From assembly GCF_958298935.1 (NCBI RefSeq), contig NC_084921.1, forward strand, positions 36,165,501-36,229,500: a DNA stretch of 64,000 nucleotides. The letters run 5' to 3'. Shown in pieces: positions 26,276-43,202 of the stretch (position 1 is its first letter; each line of letters starts with the position of its first letter). Position numbers and translations under genes: made by a program. The notes beneath the pieces are model-generated. The model saw only the letters and a list, made by a program, of their open reading frames with translations, searched no databases and was not told where the DNA came from. The stretch is from Phragmites australis. Its lineage: Eukaryota; Streptophyta; Magnoliopsida; Poales; Poaceae.

Positions 26276-27747
26276 ATGTCCTCTAGCAACTTGTTGGCGA
26301 CCTCAAAGATGTCGGATGCATGCATCCATAAGTTGGGAACGAAATAAATGATCATCGCCAAGAGTTTAATCCCTTGAAAGCAAGCAGAGGGAGAAGAGGA
26401 TCTGAGTCCAAACAATGGAGAAATCGTAGTGTTCGAGGCTTTCTTTCATTATGGCTTTTGCCTCCCTACTTTGGATTTCTTCAAAGAAGTAATCTCTTTC
26501 TATGGCACTAAGATCGTCAATCTCACCCCCAACTCTACCACTGTACAGAGCATCATTACTCATCTTTGTGAAGCTTTCATGGGGGAAGCTATTCATTCTC
26601 CTCTTCCACTACTTCTACTAGTGGAAGCAAATTTTAGTTGCCAGAGTGGTAGGATCCGCCGGCTTTCATCTCCGCGAGGGGCTCACTGGCAAGTACATCG
26701 ACATCACAATGAAATCATCAAGGTTGGGATGGCATAAGCAATTGTTCTACTGCAAGTGCCTAGCCCTAGGCACCCTTGAGTACAAAGGAGTCTAGGCACA
26801 AACAAGTTCTTGCTTGTAAGATCCTCTCGAGGTGAGCCAGCAACTCTAGGTATTCATCGGCTGCATCAAGGGCCTCAAGGCTCGCAGTTTTGATGGCCTA
26901 GGATGTGGCATTGGATTTCACCCAGCGCTGTATAAGCTCGTTGAGGTCTCAAGTATATCCAGCGTGGATGTATTCGGGACTCTCAGACTCAACTAGGGAT
27001 AGTGAGAAAGGTAAAGTTGTCGTATTTTTGTTATCTCCAATTATACACTCGCAAGATCTAATTGTATTTATATTTTTTTGTAGAGATGACACCGGTAGTT
27101 ATGAATTGGAGAGTTAAGTTCCTCCTTGACAAAGACACTTGGGAGGATGTCCTGAAAGCCCTATGTTATTTGTTGTCTGAAGTAAGGGCGACAAAAATTA
27201 AGGTTTGTTTTTGTTTTCTTTCGATTCCCTACATATTCTCTGTTATCCTCTAAGTCATAACTCAAGCAACATTTTTCTTTTCTCTATTGTTTGTCAATTC
27301 TTTTATTTTCTGTTTCTAGCACTTCCTGTAAGAATACGAAAACAATAGCCACAAGCTATCTTTGGATTGAAAATGTCAGTGTCAACAAAGTGGAACTTTG
27401 TATGACCAAACTGAGTTTTGAGAAACCATTATATAACAAAATTGGGACTGTAAATTATAGCAGTAAACAATAGGCCATGTGGGTATCAATTCCAAATTAA
27501 TGCAAAAAAATAGCCTAGATGTGTTCCTTCTAATATCCTTTTATTACAGTTAATTACTATATGTTGTCCAATTCTGATAAGTAGTGCTTAACTCATCATA
27601 TTAATGCAGACTGTGTCATATCTATGTTGCCCTATTGCATGACAATTTTGGTGTTCTAGAGCAGTGGAAGTGATATAGCTACGACTGCAGACTATCATAC
27701 AAGAAGTGATCTGGCTATGTTTTTATGCTTAGCAACAAGTGTCAGCT

Positions 27748-27797
<50 letters not shown>

Positions 27798-28780
27798 GCA
27801 GTTGAGGATCAGGCACTAGTTGAGGCTGAGGTAGAGTTACCTCAAGCGCTCTTTGACTTGGACAGTGATAACGACTCTGATGACGTCGAGTACATTCCTT
27901 CGGGCGCTACATCACATGACAACAAGGCAGGAGGTTCCACTCATGCTGCTCCTCAGTTCTCAGCTTCCCTTCCTTTGGCACCTGAGTCGGCACCTCCCGT
28001 ACCTCCTACGACACCACCATCAGAGTTTGTAGCTATTCTTCAGTAGATGCAGCAGCAACAACAGTAGCTTTTGGAGCAGCAGGCTTTCCAGGCTGAGACG
28101 CAGAGACACCATGATGAGGCTCAGGCGAAGCTTCAAGTAGATCTCATACGTAGGAGTAGTAGATGGCTCTTTTACAGTCTCTTCAACATCAGCAGCAAGC
28201 CATGCTTTTAGTGCTTCAATCGGACAGGTAGAACAATGATCGGTTGTTTGGGCTCTTATTCCAGGTTACCAGGCTTCTGCTGCCTGCTACCCCTCAAGCC
28301 CCTACTCCAGCTTCTAGTCCTCTCCCTGGCAGTGTTAGCGGACTTTCAGGTACTCTGGTGTTAGAGTTTCCTCTCTCACCACTCTACTCCACTAGAGTTT
28401 TCTCACAGCCTGTCGGGACATCTCTGAGGCCAGTGCTTCCTTCATTGATTTCACCTTTGACCACTGGACCTCTCAGTTTTGAAGACTCTCCACAGCCGAC
28501 AATCCCAGCTCTATAGCCACCAATTCAGTCTCCTCCAGCTGTGCAGCCAGCGTTTAACGAGGCAAATTCTACTCTTTGGGCAGCATAGTAATATGTTGAC
28601 CAGTTGTTGGCCGCCCAGGAGATCAATTCTTCCAACTCCAAGTTTGGCTCAGGATCTCAGTACGTCGTGTTGCCATCTTTTGTAGCTCCAAATCCTCTTC
28701 TCCTCCAGCTCCAGATGTCTACGAATGTGCTCTTTTTGTGCTTAGATGCCAAAGGGGGAGAGAGTCTAGAAGCAGTCTAG
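26276..28780 (+). mobile_element. Decayed retrotransposon interior with a gypsy-type transposon domain (PF04195-like)
   Basis: From 26276 (MSSSNLLATSKMSDACIHKL) a broken frame leads into GFCLPTLDFFKEVISFYGTK, NLTPNSTTVQSIITHLCEAF and further weak pieces to about 26740. This resembles the 'putative gypsy type transposon' domain found in the antisense genes of Grande-like elements. Farther on (27050-27250) is a short stretch with WRVKFLLDKDTWEDVL. At 27850-28760 a Pro/Ser/Gln-rich segment leads to several AAAGGGGGAG-like motifs, resembling the 3' region of SIRE/Maximus-type copia elements. No reverse transcriptase was found. Stops and frameshifts are frequent. This may be one chimeric element or several fragments joined. 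Confidence 0.55.
27753..27794. repeat. (GA)n microsatellite
   Basis: About 20 uninterrupted GA units sit inside the decayed retroelement interior. Confidence 0.95.
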
Positions 28781-29139
28781 GTGATAGGGGGAGTCTTCTA
28801 TGTTGGAGAGAGCTAGTTAGAGTTATTAGTGAGCTTTCTACTTTCTTAGTCTCAAGGGGAGCTAAGACTAGGGTTGGAATGTTGGTTTTTCATGGATTTT
28901 GATATAATGACAGGCCATTTGGTTATTAATTGTGTTTCGCTTGTCATCGCATTGTGTTTCCTTTCGTGCTCCCTTTTATTTCTTATTCTACTGGTATGAT
29001 AGGTTGTTCTAATGCTAGGTTTTCTCTTGTTTAATTGTTATATGTCGTTAATTGCCTAGTATGATATGATAGGGTGTTCTTCAATTCATATCTTTATCTT
29101 CCTATTTGTGTTGTCATCAATTACCAAAAAGGGGGAGAT

Positions 29140-30272
29140 TGTAGCATCTAGGTCGTTAGGTAAGTGGTAAGTGTTTCGATGATTAATGACAACTATATTT
29201 AGATATGGTTGATGCACACTTGTGAAACTCTAGCAATAAGCAGCCCAGAGCCTGTGGATAAGTTGCTGAGAAGTTAGAACTCGAAATTAGTTGAATTGGA
29301 TGAGTTCAGAAGAAAATACCTACATCGGATGGTCTGGCGATCTTGAAGATGGACTCGACAAAGTATTCTTGGTTCAGTTTAGTAAGTTGTTGAGTGCACC
29401 AGATGATCCATCGATCTACAAAGTCATTTACACTGAAGCATTTTTTGGGTGACGTGACCAGAAAAACAACAAGTCCACGCCGGATGATTCGGCGCTTTGC
29501 GGGATGAACACGCCGGAGTGTTTTGACTCAGAAGGGCAATGTCGAGTCTACACACCGGATGGTCTGGCATTGAGGATGAAGAACACCAGAGCATTTTACA
29601 GAGAACAGGATTTTCAGTAGAAAAATTGAGTGTGCATGCCAGAAACAAAGGAGAACACTTGAGTTGATTTTCAAGTTCTTTAATGCAAGATTAAGGATAT
29701 CATTAATGCTTCAAGAGTAGTGAGTTTGCATCTAGCCGTTGTCTATGCTTGATAGGGATTAAGTGAAGCAATTAGCTTGTTACTATTAGTGATTGGTAAT
29801 ACCTAGTCAGTCTTGGTGATTAGAGGTGTTTTTGGTGAGCTTTTGGAGTTTTTATGGGAGCCTCAGGAAGAGCTTGTACTTGATTTGATGACTACCAATC
29901 CGGAGATAGAGAAGTGGCAATCACTAGTGCGCACTTGAGTCTTGGTGAGAGCGATATCCTTGTGTGAATACTCCAACGAGGATTAGGAGAGAGTGCCAAC
30001 TCTTCGATACCTCAGAAAAAATCGGTGTCCTCCTTCCCTATTAACTTAATTTCCCGTAATTTACTTCAAGTATTTACTTTTATGTAAGATTCACTTCCGT
30101 ATTTACTTTTGAGTTCTTTGCTTGCATATTTGTTTGATTTGTTCTAGCTTGCTTACTCGAGTAGTTGTTTTTCCTTCATCTAAGTGAAGGTTGCTATTTT
30201 TTCTAGAATTCGATAGAAGTTAAAATTTGATTAGAGCCATATTCACCCCCCTAGGGTCATTAGATCCTTTCA
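29140..30272 (+). repeat. Copia-like 3' LTR with adjacent polypurine tract
   Basis: A polypurine tract (AAAAAGGGGGAGA, about 29126-29138) is followed by TGTAGCATC, the usual junction of a SIRE/Maximus-type 3' LTR. The sequence then carries several 'GGATGGTCTGGC'-like repeats. It ends near the typical motif ATTCACCCCCCTAGG, closing at ...TTTCA (30272), for about 1.13 kb. No matching 5' LTR was found upstream, so the 5' end of the element is missing or lies in unrecognised sequence. Confidence 0.72.
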
Positions 30273-31645
30273 ATGAGTATCTAATGATGCATCGGCAGTT
30301 GTTAGTAATCGATCAATTTACAAATTTGTGGCTGTTCATTTTCAGTCATCATTGTAAAATGTAGTAATACTCTGATATAAAGTTCAGTCAGATTTTCATC
30401 ATTTCAGATAGCAGATCGTGCCAAAAATAAAATACAGGTAATTTTCACTTGATAATTAACTGCAATTTCTATTCAATAATTTTGTTTAGCCTGGTTATAG
30501 TATTGTTCATGACATTCTACAAACAACATTTTTGTTCCTCTAAAGTATCAACCTGATTATCTCTTCTACCTATGTACGACCTACCGATGAGGGTGGCACG
30601 GTAAAGCTGCACCAATTTTCTAGTGGTTATCTAGAAGTTAGTTTGCCATCTTTTAACACCACACTCAAAAGCATTAGGTTCCCATAAAGAGACAACTTAT
30701 TTGACAATTGTTGCTGGTAGGATCAATCCGGACTATGTAAATACCTTGGAGGTGTTAAATGTACTACTTGACTAAAGTAATGGAAGCAAATTCTCACGCA
30801 AAAAAAAAGAAGAAATAATAATTGTTCATTACCTGGCTCAGCAGTGAAATATATATTCAGTAATTTGTGAAAAGTCAGTATCTGATCGTGACAAATAAAT
30901 TTGAGCAACACAGAGAACAATGGAAGGATTAAAATAATGTGTGCCATGTTATATTTGCAAACTGAAATGCGAAGAAAATTCTAGACAATGATGCTGCAGA
31001 AGCCTCTGCAGTACCACCTAGATGGTCGCCACCTGTGCCCAACGTGTATCTTAAAACAGTGAACAAGATATACTCAACACTAAGCATGCATGATAATTTT
31101 CCATTTGAGCGAGATGGTTGCATAGACTCACAACTCACTATGAACCAGTTTCTTCCAAAAGGTCGTTGAGACTACCCTCTCCAAAATAGTAAAGGCGAAA
31201 CCGGTCAAAAGCCAAATCAATATATAAAACAAAGGGAAGTTGATGGTGTCAGCTGCTACGTTCTTCTAAGGACAAACCCGCATGAACATACTGCTATGAA
31301 ATTGCTGGCCTTGTTATAAGGTTAGGGGCATCAACTTGATAAAGGCTTCGAGTCACTAGAAATATCAGTTGCGTCTTTCGGGTGATATTTGAGATCCAAT
31401 GGAAAACCAATTGCAATTCCAAGGAGCAAACTATATTAATTTATAGATAAATGAACTGATTAGATAATTTCCAATCATCTGCGCTGACCAAACATTCTAT
31501 ATATATCATTTATTTAGAGTACCCTACATAACATTAGCATCTTTAAGTTGCATACATTGACAATAATTTGAGGTGTGAATGAATAACCGAAATGACAAGT
31601 GACGGGTGATGAAACATTAAATTTGCTGAGAATTTCCATGAAAGC
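30273..31645. other. Unassigned intergenic DNA and 3' region of isocitrate dehydrogenase
   Basis: AT-rich with no recognised gene. The part next to 31645 should include the 3' untranslated region of the minus-strand isocitrate dehydrogenase gene. Confidence 0.4.
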
Positions 31646-35780
<4,135 letters not shown>

Positions 35781-36660
35781 GGCGGCGGCGGCAGCTCTGC
35801 TTGGCTCGGAGATCGGGAGGAGCCGGGGTGGGTAGGGAGACGTGGAAGAGAGATGGGCAGATGGAAGGCACGGGGGGGGGGGGGGGGGAGGGGAGAAGGA
35901 GCAACTTCGCGAGCGGATTTAAAGAACTGGAGGGGCGCGACGGGCCCACATGGCAGATACGGATACGCTCTTGCATGTGGGCATGTTTATTTCTTGCAAG
36001 TTGAATTATAAAAATTGAATGCTATAATTTAGCTTTTAAATTATAACAATCTAGTAATTTATCTTTCATCAGTTTCTACAAATTGTAATATTTAATTTTT
36101 ACAATCTAATTTTTAACAATTCATAATTTATAAGTTTTTTTTAATTCATAACTAAAACAAACCGACACTTAAAATCGGACAGTGATGCCTACTTATATGG
36201 ATCGGGGTGAGTAGAGATGGACGGTGGATTATGGTGTGCTGGTGTTGGGACGTGGAAGAGGACTTTGGTGACCGAAGGAGTTTGGCGCAGCAACTAGGGT
36301 AGTTGATGAATCAGAATCATGGATTTTGTTAGATTTTTTAAGCGGTTGGGTTTGGTAGGCTGATGACCCGAGGAGTTTTGACTAATCATTTGAAAAGTTG
36401 AAGTAGGAGAATCTCTAATTCTGCATATCGTACAACACTACCAATTGCCAAATCACTCTCATTGAAAAGTGCGGTTTTTCAAATGCCTTCTTGTAATTTT
36501 GCAACAACTGGGTGTCGCACACTTACATGTATGTAATAGGTATGCATGGCTTGAGAAATGAGATGCCTAAACTAAAGAGAAAAGTACGGAGAAAGAGCCG
36601 TCTTGAATTTGGTCTCTTGATTGTATAATTCATGATTCTATTTCTCAATAGGATGGGGAA
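35781..36660. other. 5' region of isocitrate dehydrogenase, with a G17 run
   Basis: The minus-strand gene's leader and promoter lie here. An uninterrupted run of 17 G (35872-35888) sits about 90-110 bp upstream of the start codon; on the transcribed sense strand it is a C run. Upstream the DNA turns AT-rich (36000-36170) with no gene recognised. Confidence 0.5.
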
Positions 36661-36863
36661 GATGTATCACTAAGTCATACGAAGTCACTTATATGGTAGA
36701 AGTCATCGATTCAAGCATGATTATCCCATTAGAGTTTAAAGTCGCACTAACATGATTTAATGGTCAATGTCTTAAATAGACAAAATAAACTTTTGTATGA
36801 TAGTGAGATAATCATGTTTGAATCGATGAATCGAGGTGACATTGTATGACAGTGTGATACATC
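36661..36863. repeat. Fold-back (long inverted repeat) element
   Basis: The left arm starts GATGTATCAC at 36661 and the right arm ends GTGATACATC at 36863. The arms are imperfect inverted copies over roughly 75 bp, including the pair TCGATTCAAGCATGATTATC and its complement with one change. A short spacer lies between them. It looks like a MITE or fold-back transposon; a target duplication is not clear. Confidence 0.6.
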
Positions 36864-38319
36864 ATGAAATAAACTTTTGTATCTTTTTCCTAAAAGAAAA
36901 ATATATACTATGTTGAATTGGATAGCATAGAGATTTACTAAGTGAGAAAAACATCATATGAAATGACTCCAATAAAACACACAACAATATGAGCATATTA
37001 GCAGCCTAAGTGTCCATGAGCCTGTTTAACCTCCCACCACCCTGGTTTTTAGTTCTAGGACTATCAAGAAATAAGGAAACATAATTCGGAGGCAGTTTAA
37101 CCTTATAGGTTCGAGCACTAGGATCCGCTTTGGAGGTCATCGAAGGAATGTGTGAACTACTGGACTTTTTTTGTAAGAAAGAAAGAAAAGACCCATACAC
37201 AACCTAAACTGAAGGCACATCATTCTGCCATGTTAGGTTGCTGTCTGCACTCCACACCTAACGCCCCAGCTCCAAAAGGGTGTTACATACAACCAAACAA
37301 TACTGTTGAACTCTAATCATCAGTGCATCACACAGCAACTTTCACCAACCTAAACCGACTACAAATAATCAGCCTCGTCTAATCATCCAAGATAACATTC
37401 TTACGCAAGCCGGTTTAGGTAGCCCCATCTGGTGCACTGACAACTCGACACCTCACAAAATTTATGTCCTACGTGTCAGTCACTTCTCACTACGGTTACC
37501 GGATATGCAGTAGCGGTGCAGCAGGTTCGTATGTCAGCGGGCTTGCAGCAACGATATAATATGTCAGAGTAACTGTGTTTCACTTTGAGTGGCTCTCAAC
37601 AAGGACATCAATATCCGTCCGCATATGCTTGCAGGACCACATGCTATCTGATCTTCCTCGTCGCCGTCGTTGCAGTGATGCAGGTGAAGTTTTCCCGTTT
37701 GGGTTTCCGATGTACTCGGACTGCATTCGTTTTTGGGATAGCGTTTTGGACCAGCATTTCCTGGAGTTGTCACAATTTATTTTTGACGGCAATTGCCCTG
37801 ATTTATAGCCTGGCTGATTCGTCCGTTCTACTAGAACCGCTGTTCATGGGTCATCATCGATCGAAACATATTCTGCCTGGCGTAGAGTGAAATGCTATTT
37901 GGCCTGTCAAATCTACTATCACTAACTAATAAAGAGGGATACAATCAAGGGGACTTTTTCACTTCATGTGTGATACGATACCTTGAAAGGTCGAGGTGAA
38001 CGAGTATTGTAACCGATCATGAGCACTGCGGAGTGTTAAGCTCAACTTACACTCTATTTTACAGAGCTATTATCACCTACTTTATATTAGATCTCGTATT
38101 TATAAGTTAAGATAAAATAGTTTATCTCTATTTTTAGATTAAAATAGAAATAAAATAGTTCATCCAAACATTCTCGATGAATACCTACGGCTTCAACTTA
38201 TAAATTTCTAAAACTAGAATTACTTAGCTCCAAAAATTTTTAGCGTTGAAGCCCTATCAACCAAACTTTTAGTATGGTGATTCTGCAAGTATATACTCCT
38301 TGTATTATTGAAAGTATAA
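36864..38319. other. Unassigned intergenic DNA
   Basis: No gene recognised. The stretch at 37560-37890 is GC-richer with open frames on both strands, but none has family resemblance or a supporting splice pattern. The part at 38030-38280 is AT-rich. Confidence 0.4.
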
Positions 38320-39423
38320 TGATGTCGTCTAGAGGGGTGAATAGCCGGTTTTACAAAAATCTATCCTCTTTTACCGTTGGCCTAAGCTTGCAACGAAAAA
38401 TAAACTAACTGATTTTTTACAAGTGAAAAATTTAAATATTTAAATTTAACTAGTGCACAATCACCATAAATAAATGTAAAAGTTACAATTCTAGGATGAT
38501 AAGAATTATTCAATTCTAACAAAATATATATAAGGAAAACTCTAACTAAAAATTCTGAAAACACTGTTCATCCAGAGTATCCGAGTCAACCGAGATACTC
38601 CGAGTTGTACAGTATCCGAAACCTCCGGATTGATTCGGAATATTCGGGTTTCTGTACAAAATGAGCTCAAAACTGATGTTAAAGAATAGCTAAAGAGTTC
38701 TAGCTTAAACTAAATGAAGTCGTGTGTTCCAAGTGATGATTCCAAGTAGATATATGAAAAACCTACAATCGAATACACAGAACAAGTTGATCGAGTAAAA
38801 TGCACAAATATTAAACAAGAATAAAAAACAAGGAAACAAGAGAGGAGACATCAGGTTTATTTCCCGAAGTTTGGATACCTGCTCTAGAGATTCCTACGTC
38901 TGTGTCACGTTATTGATTTGAAACTTTTTGTGAGTTGAAACTTCTTCTCGGATGGAAGCGATGCGAGGCTACTTGTTCAAAGAGGAAGGTACGAAGGTGC
39001 AAAGATGAATAAGGGTGCTGAAAAGGGCAAGCAGTGCGAGTGGCCACATTCTAGAAATAGGAAAATAGTTCGCACACATGCTATTTTGCAGGCAAAGGCA
39101 AGCCATCGCTGGCATGCATGCTATTAATCCAAGTAGAATAGGACGTAGTACTATTATCATAAGAAAGGTCTAAATCTATATAAAATCTTATGTCATCTTT
39201 TTTATACATAGAGTTGATGACTAATATCCCTACTTTAAATAAGTATTTGTATAATCGTCTTTACCAATTGTCAACAACTGACGTTGTCCATGAGAATACG
39301 GCAAGATATGTTTTTGATCAACTAAGCGCATCAAGCTTTTGATCTTAGCACATAGATGAGATTGGTTTGTTTCTTGAACCGGTCTCGATAGGTCCTTGCA
39401 CAAATATTTGATATTCCGGGTTG
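38320..39423 (-). repeat. Copia-like LTR remnant, minus strand
   Basis: The edge TGATGTCGTCTAGAGGGGTG is the reverse of the CACCCCTCTAG...CATCA end common to SIRE/Maximus-type LTRs. It is followed by several 'ccgagatactccgag'-like repeats typical of these LTRs. The upper boundary is not clear because the next known structure is the solo LTR starting at 39429. No gag or pol is attached. Confidence 0.5.
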
Positions 39424-40110
39424 TATGTTGTCACACTCAGTTTTAATGGACAAAATCAGATGCGGCTTGTATGTTCTTAAGATGTTCAACACACATAAAG
39501 ACGTCACAGGTGAAATAACAAAAGCAATACTTTTAAGGAATAAACTTTTAACTCTTATAGCGATTGACATATATTATCTTCTATGAAGATATCTGCAGCG
39601 AAACAGAAGCACTAGTGCCCAACAACACTGCATGTAACCGACCGGGAGACACATGCCTAAAACGTCACTTCCTTGTCTTGATAGTCTTCAATATCTTCAC
39701 TCACTGAGCAATACCACATATGTTACATGGCATAGAAAAAATAGCAAATATGAGCACATGACGTGCTCAACAAGTATATAGGAGAATAATGATATGCAGT
39801 CTTATAACAAGGACAAGCTGATACATGGTATATTTGCGTCAATGCAATTAAAGAAAAGATATTTAGACTCAAAAACATCAAGAAGTTGTTAAGTGAATGT
39901 AACCCAATTAATCTAACCATTAAGCATCACTTGGCTAACCACCTTGCAAACCATAACCATCACTATACTGTAACCAAAACCATATACATAATCATTCCAC
40001 ATCCATAACTCAAACCAACTAATCATGTGAGGATTTAAGTCTCTCATGACCATGAGAACGATTGATGTATCAGATTTTACACTCTACAGAAGTTGTCCAG
40101 CTTTCCCTAC

Positions 40111-40706
40111 TGTTGGGGATGATCTCCGCCCCCCCCCCCCCCCTCTCTTCGGAGGGTACCACGAAGTCTATTGGAAATATTGCATGCTTGCCATTGCAGC
40201 TTTGTTTTAGGGACTTCATCTGCAAGCGGCGAAGATCACGAAGCGCCATCGGTCGAAAGGTGTAGGCGCACCCGCATCTTCGATCTCCCGTACCGGCGAA
40301 GACGAGGGCGATCTTCGACCGGCGGGCGAAGATACGAGCTGACCTTCGCTCGAGGGACGAAGGCCATCTGACGGACATCCGAGTGGAGAAGGCTTCGGTA
40401 CATCTTCGGAGGCAGAGATCGTTGCGGAACAATGGGCCCATTTTCGGTCATTCGGGGTAGGGTTGTAATTATGTAATTATGCTCATTCGTACCATAATGC
40501 CTCTGGATATTCCAAGAATGTAGCAGGTGAGGGGGTAGGATTTGTAAATCGCACCTGTGGTGACCGGGTATGGGCTATAAACAAGGCCACACTGTACCCG
40601 AAAAGGGCATCGAAAGACTGTTCTACCTCTAACACATGTCACTCTGAGGGCCCTTCGATATCCCCGTATCCGAAGGCCCACCTTGTCTGGGATTTCGGTC
40701 CCAACA
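40111..40706 (+). repeat. 5' LTR of the Grande-like element
   Basis: A 596-bp repeat begins TGTTGGGGATGATC and ends GGTCCCAACA. It has a C16-like homopolymer near 40128-40143, many CTTCG/CGAAG motifs, and a TATA-like GGCTATAAAC at about 40573-40582 that would start the genomic transcript. Relative to the 3' copy it lacks 38 bp after CGGGCGAAG. Confidence 0.95.
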
Positions 40707-40708
40707 GT

Positions 40709-40726
40709 TGGCACCGTCCGTGGGGA
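40709..40726 (+). other. Primer-binding site of the Grande-like element
   Basis: Starts two bases after the 5' LTR with TGGCACCGTCCGTGGGG, the position and form of a tRNA 3'-end complement (TGG first). The exact tRNA was not determined. Confidence 0.8.
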
Positions 40727-40743
40727 TCGAATATTTTGACGAC

Positions 40744-42562
40744 ATGCCACCCAAGAAGAAATCGAAGCCAGTCGGAATAGTGGAAGCATTTCCGAAACCT
40801 CCAGCCGCAGCTGGGCCTTCGGCTGAAAGACCCCCTTCGACCATGCCGAGATCAAGTAATGCTTCGGCTGGTGGAGCTTCGGGCGGACGAGAGCAATGTT
40901 GCGGAGTTGAAGTAGTGCCACAAGGACCCAGTGATGGCCGCCACAACGAAGCAGTCCGGGTTAGTGTGGAGCCGATGCAGGTCATGGAGCCAATTGGTCG
41001 TGCACACTTCGAGCCTCCGGCAAAAGAAGGCGAAAGGGTGCAAAATCAATGGGAAGACCTTGATGACTTCGTAGAGTATGAAAACGAGGATGAAACAAAT
41101 GAAGAGAGAACAACCAGGCAAGAAGCCGAAGCGTTGGAAAGGCAGATAGCGCAGAAGAAGCGCATGTTAGATGGCCTGGGAAGCAAGTCGAAAGGCCGCA
41201 GAATACCACAGGCGGGCAAATGAAGCTAGAAAAACATTGGAAAAAATCCAAGAGGAAATCGATATGTTGCACCAAGCGGAAGGCATGTCTCGCCAGGTGA
41301 CGTCGCCGGGAGACATGGCACGAACTTCGCAGGACCTTCGGCGGAGGTCATCCACGGGAGACCCAGAATCCCCATTGGCCATGGATCTGCAAAATCAGAC
41401 ATGGCCGCCAGGGTTCAAGATGCCCAGAGTGGTTATGTTTGACGGAGAGTCGGACCCAATGGAATTTGTAATGAGCTTTGAAGCGGCTGTGGAGTCTGCC
41501 AGTGGGGATGGTACAACACTGGCGAAAGCCTTTGTATTGGCCATAAAAGGGATAGCAAGATCCTGGTTCTCCGCATTGCCCCCGGGATCCATATACTCAT
41601 GGGAGCAATTGCGTAGTGCACTGTACAACAATTTCCAAGGAAATCGAGCAGATAAAATTACCGCTACCGACCTCTTCGCGCTGAAGCAGCAACCAACAGA
41701 AACGTTGCAGAGCTACATGCGCCGCTTCATGCACATACGTTGTCAAGCGAAGGGGCTGAGCGAAGATACAATCATCGATGCGGCAATACAAGACATCAGA
41801 GGAGGGCTATTAGCAGGAAAGCTCACGAGAAAAAGACTCGAAAGCGTACAAGAGCTGCTTAACAAGATGGAAGAATACTCAAGATCTGAGCTCGATCATC
41901 TCCGAAGGAAAACCGAAATGGCAGCCTCCAAAGTAAAACCACATGCATCAGCTAGAGAGGTAGGCAGTAGCAATCCTAGAGACAGATTGCACCATCCAAG
42001 AAAGCCCGAAGTTTTTGACTATTTAAGACAAAAAGAAGTCAATCAGATTAACTCCAGCCCGTTCGAAGTCGCTCAAGGGGCAAGCGAAGCTCACAGTGCG
42101 GCCAATAGAGGAGGCCGAGCCGGTAGGGGAAGAGGCCGCGGAGGCCGAGGAGGACGGGTTCCGCAGGACCCAACAACCTTTTACTGCGAGCTGCATGGCG
42201 AAGGAGTCGGCCACCGGACCAAGCAGTGCCCGCAGGTTGTGGCTATGAAAGAGAGCTTGGCGAAGCAGTATCTTGATCACGCAAGTACCGTACACTGTGC
42301 AGCAAGTTTCGGGAGAAGCGAAGGGTGGCAAAACCACAATCAAAACATGGCGTTTGCAAACCAGTGGCGACAAATTCCTGCACCGCAGTATACACCTGCA
42401 GCCTCGGCTCAGTTGGATCAAACGAGGCAAATGAATCTCCAGGGGGGAGCTACCTCCGCCACCACCGAGGCCCGCGATCGAAGCACCACCAGAGAACAGC
42501 AAGTCCGTGAACACGGTAAATCATGGATACAATGTGGTGTTGGCCATCTCAGGGGGATCTAA
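40744..42562 (+). pseudogene. gag of the Grande-like element, frameshifted
   Basis: Starts MPPKKKSKPVGIVEAF at 40744 and runs to a TGA at 41221. The conserved part lies in another frame from about 41171 to 42562, so a shift near 41170-41190 splits the gene. The capsid-type gag domain includes FDGESDPMEFVMSFEAAVE, the block ARSWFSALPPGSIYSWEQL and FALKQQPTETLQSYMRRF. A Gly/Arg-rich stretch (about 42095-42160) and a Cys/His segment (YCELHGEGVGHRTKQC) follow, probably RNA-binding. A second shift near 42500 separates gag from protease. Confidence 0.88.
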
Positions 42563-43202
42563 CCAGCACACAGAATCTAAGAGACAACGGAAAGAATATG
42601 TGCGAAGGGTCAACCATGTCGGAGTGGGACCAACGTACATTCATTCAAGGTGGTCAAACGTTCCTATTACATTCTCGCAAGAGGATATGAGGGTCTTAGA
42701 CTACCCACACACAGATGCCTTCGTTATTACAGCAAACATCTCGGGAAATGAAGTGCACAAGATCTTGATAGATGGAGGAAGCTCAGCGGATATCATCTTC
42801 ACTGATGCTTTCGACAAGATGGGGCTTCGTCGAAGCCACTTAAAGCAAGCTAGATCACCGCTGCTAGGCTTCGGCGGAAATACAATAAACGCTCTGGGAA
42901 AGATAACAATCCCAGTGTCGTTTGGCGAAGGGACGAGTTTCCGCACGGAAGATATTACCTTCGATGTGGTCGACATTGATTACCGATACAATGCGATATT
43001 TGGTAGGGGAATCCTCAATACATTTGGAGCAATACCGCATCATGTGTACTTGTGCATGAAGATGCCTGATCCTGAAGGCGTCATAACGGTATTGGGAGAC
43101 CAACGAGTGGCCAGACGAATCGAAGTGGGAATAACTCCAGGAAGACAAAATGTCCACATGATAATAGAACCTTCGACAAATCGGGAGAAAAGTTACAACT
43201 AG
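42507..43202 (+). pseudogene. Retroviral-type aspartic protease region of pol
   Basis: A frame with [12 protein letters not shown], then [13 protein letters not shown], the DG(G)S-type active-site loop of the retropepsin fold, and [20 protein letters not shown], typical of Tat/Athila proteases. It lies in a different frame from gag and ends in TAG (43200-43202), while the same frame continues into reverse transcriptase, so the stop is probably a point mutation. Confidence 0.85.

Noticed and set aside
37564..37890. Overlapping open frames of 70-100 codons
   Set aside because: No recognisable motif, no splice context, and competing frames on both strands; treated as chance.
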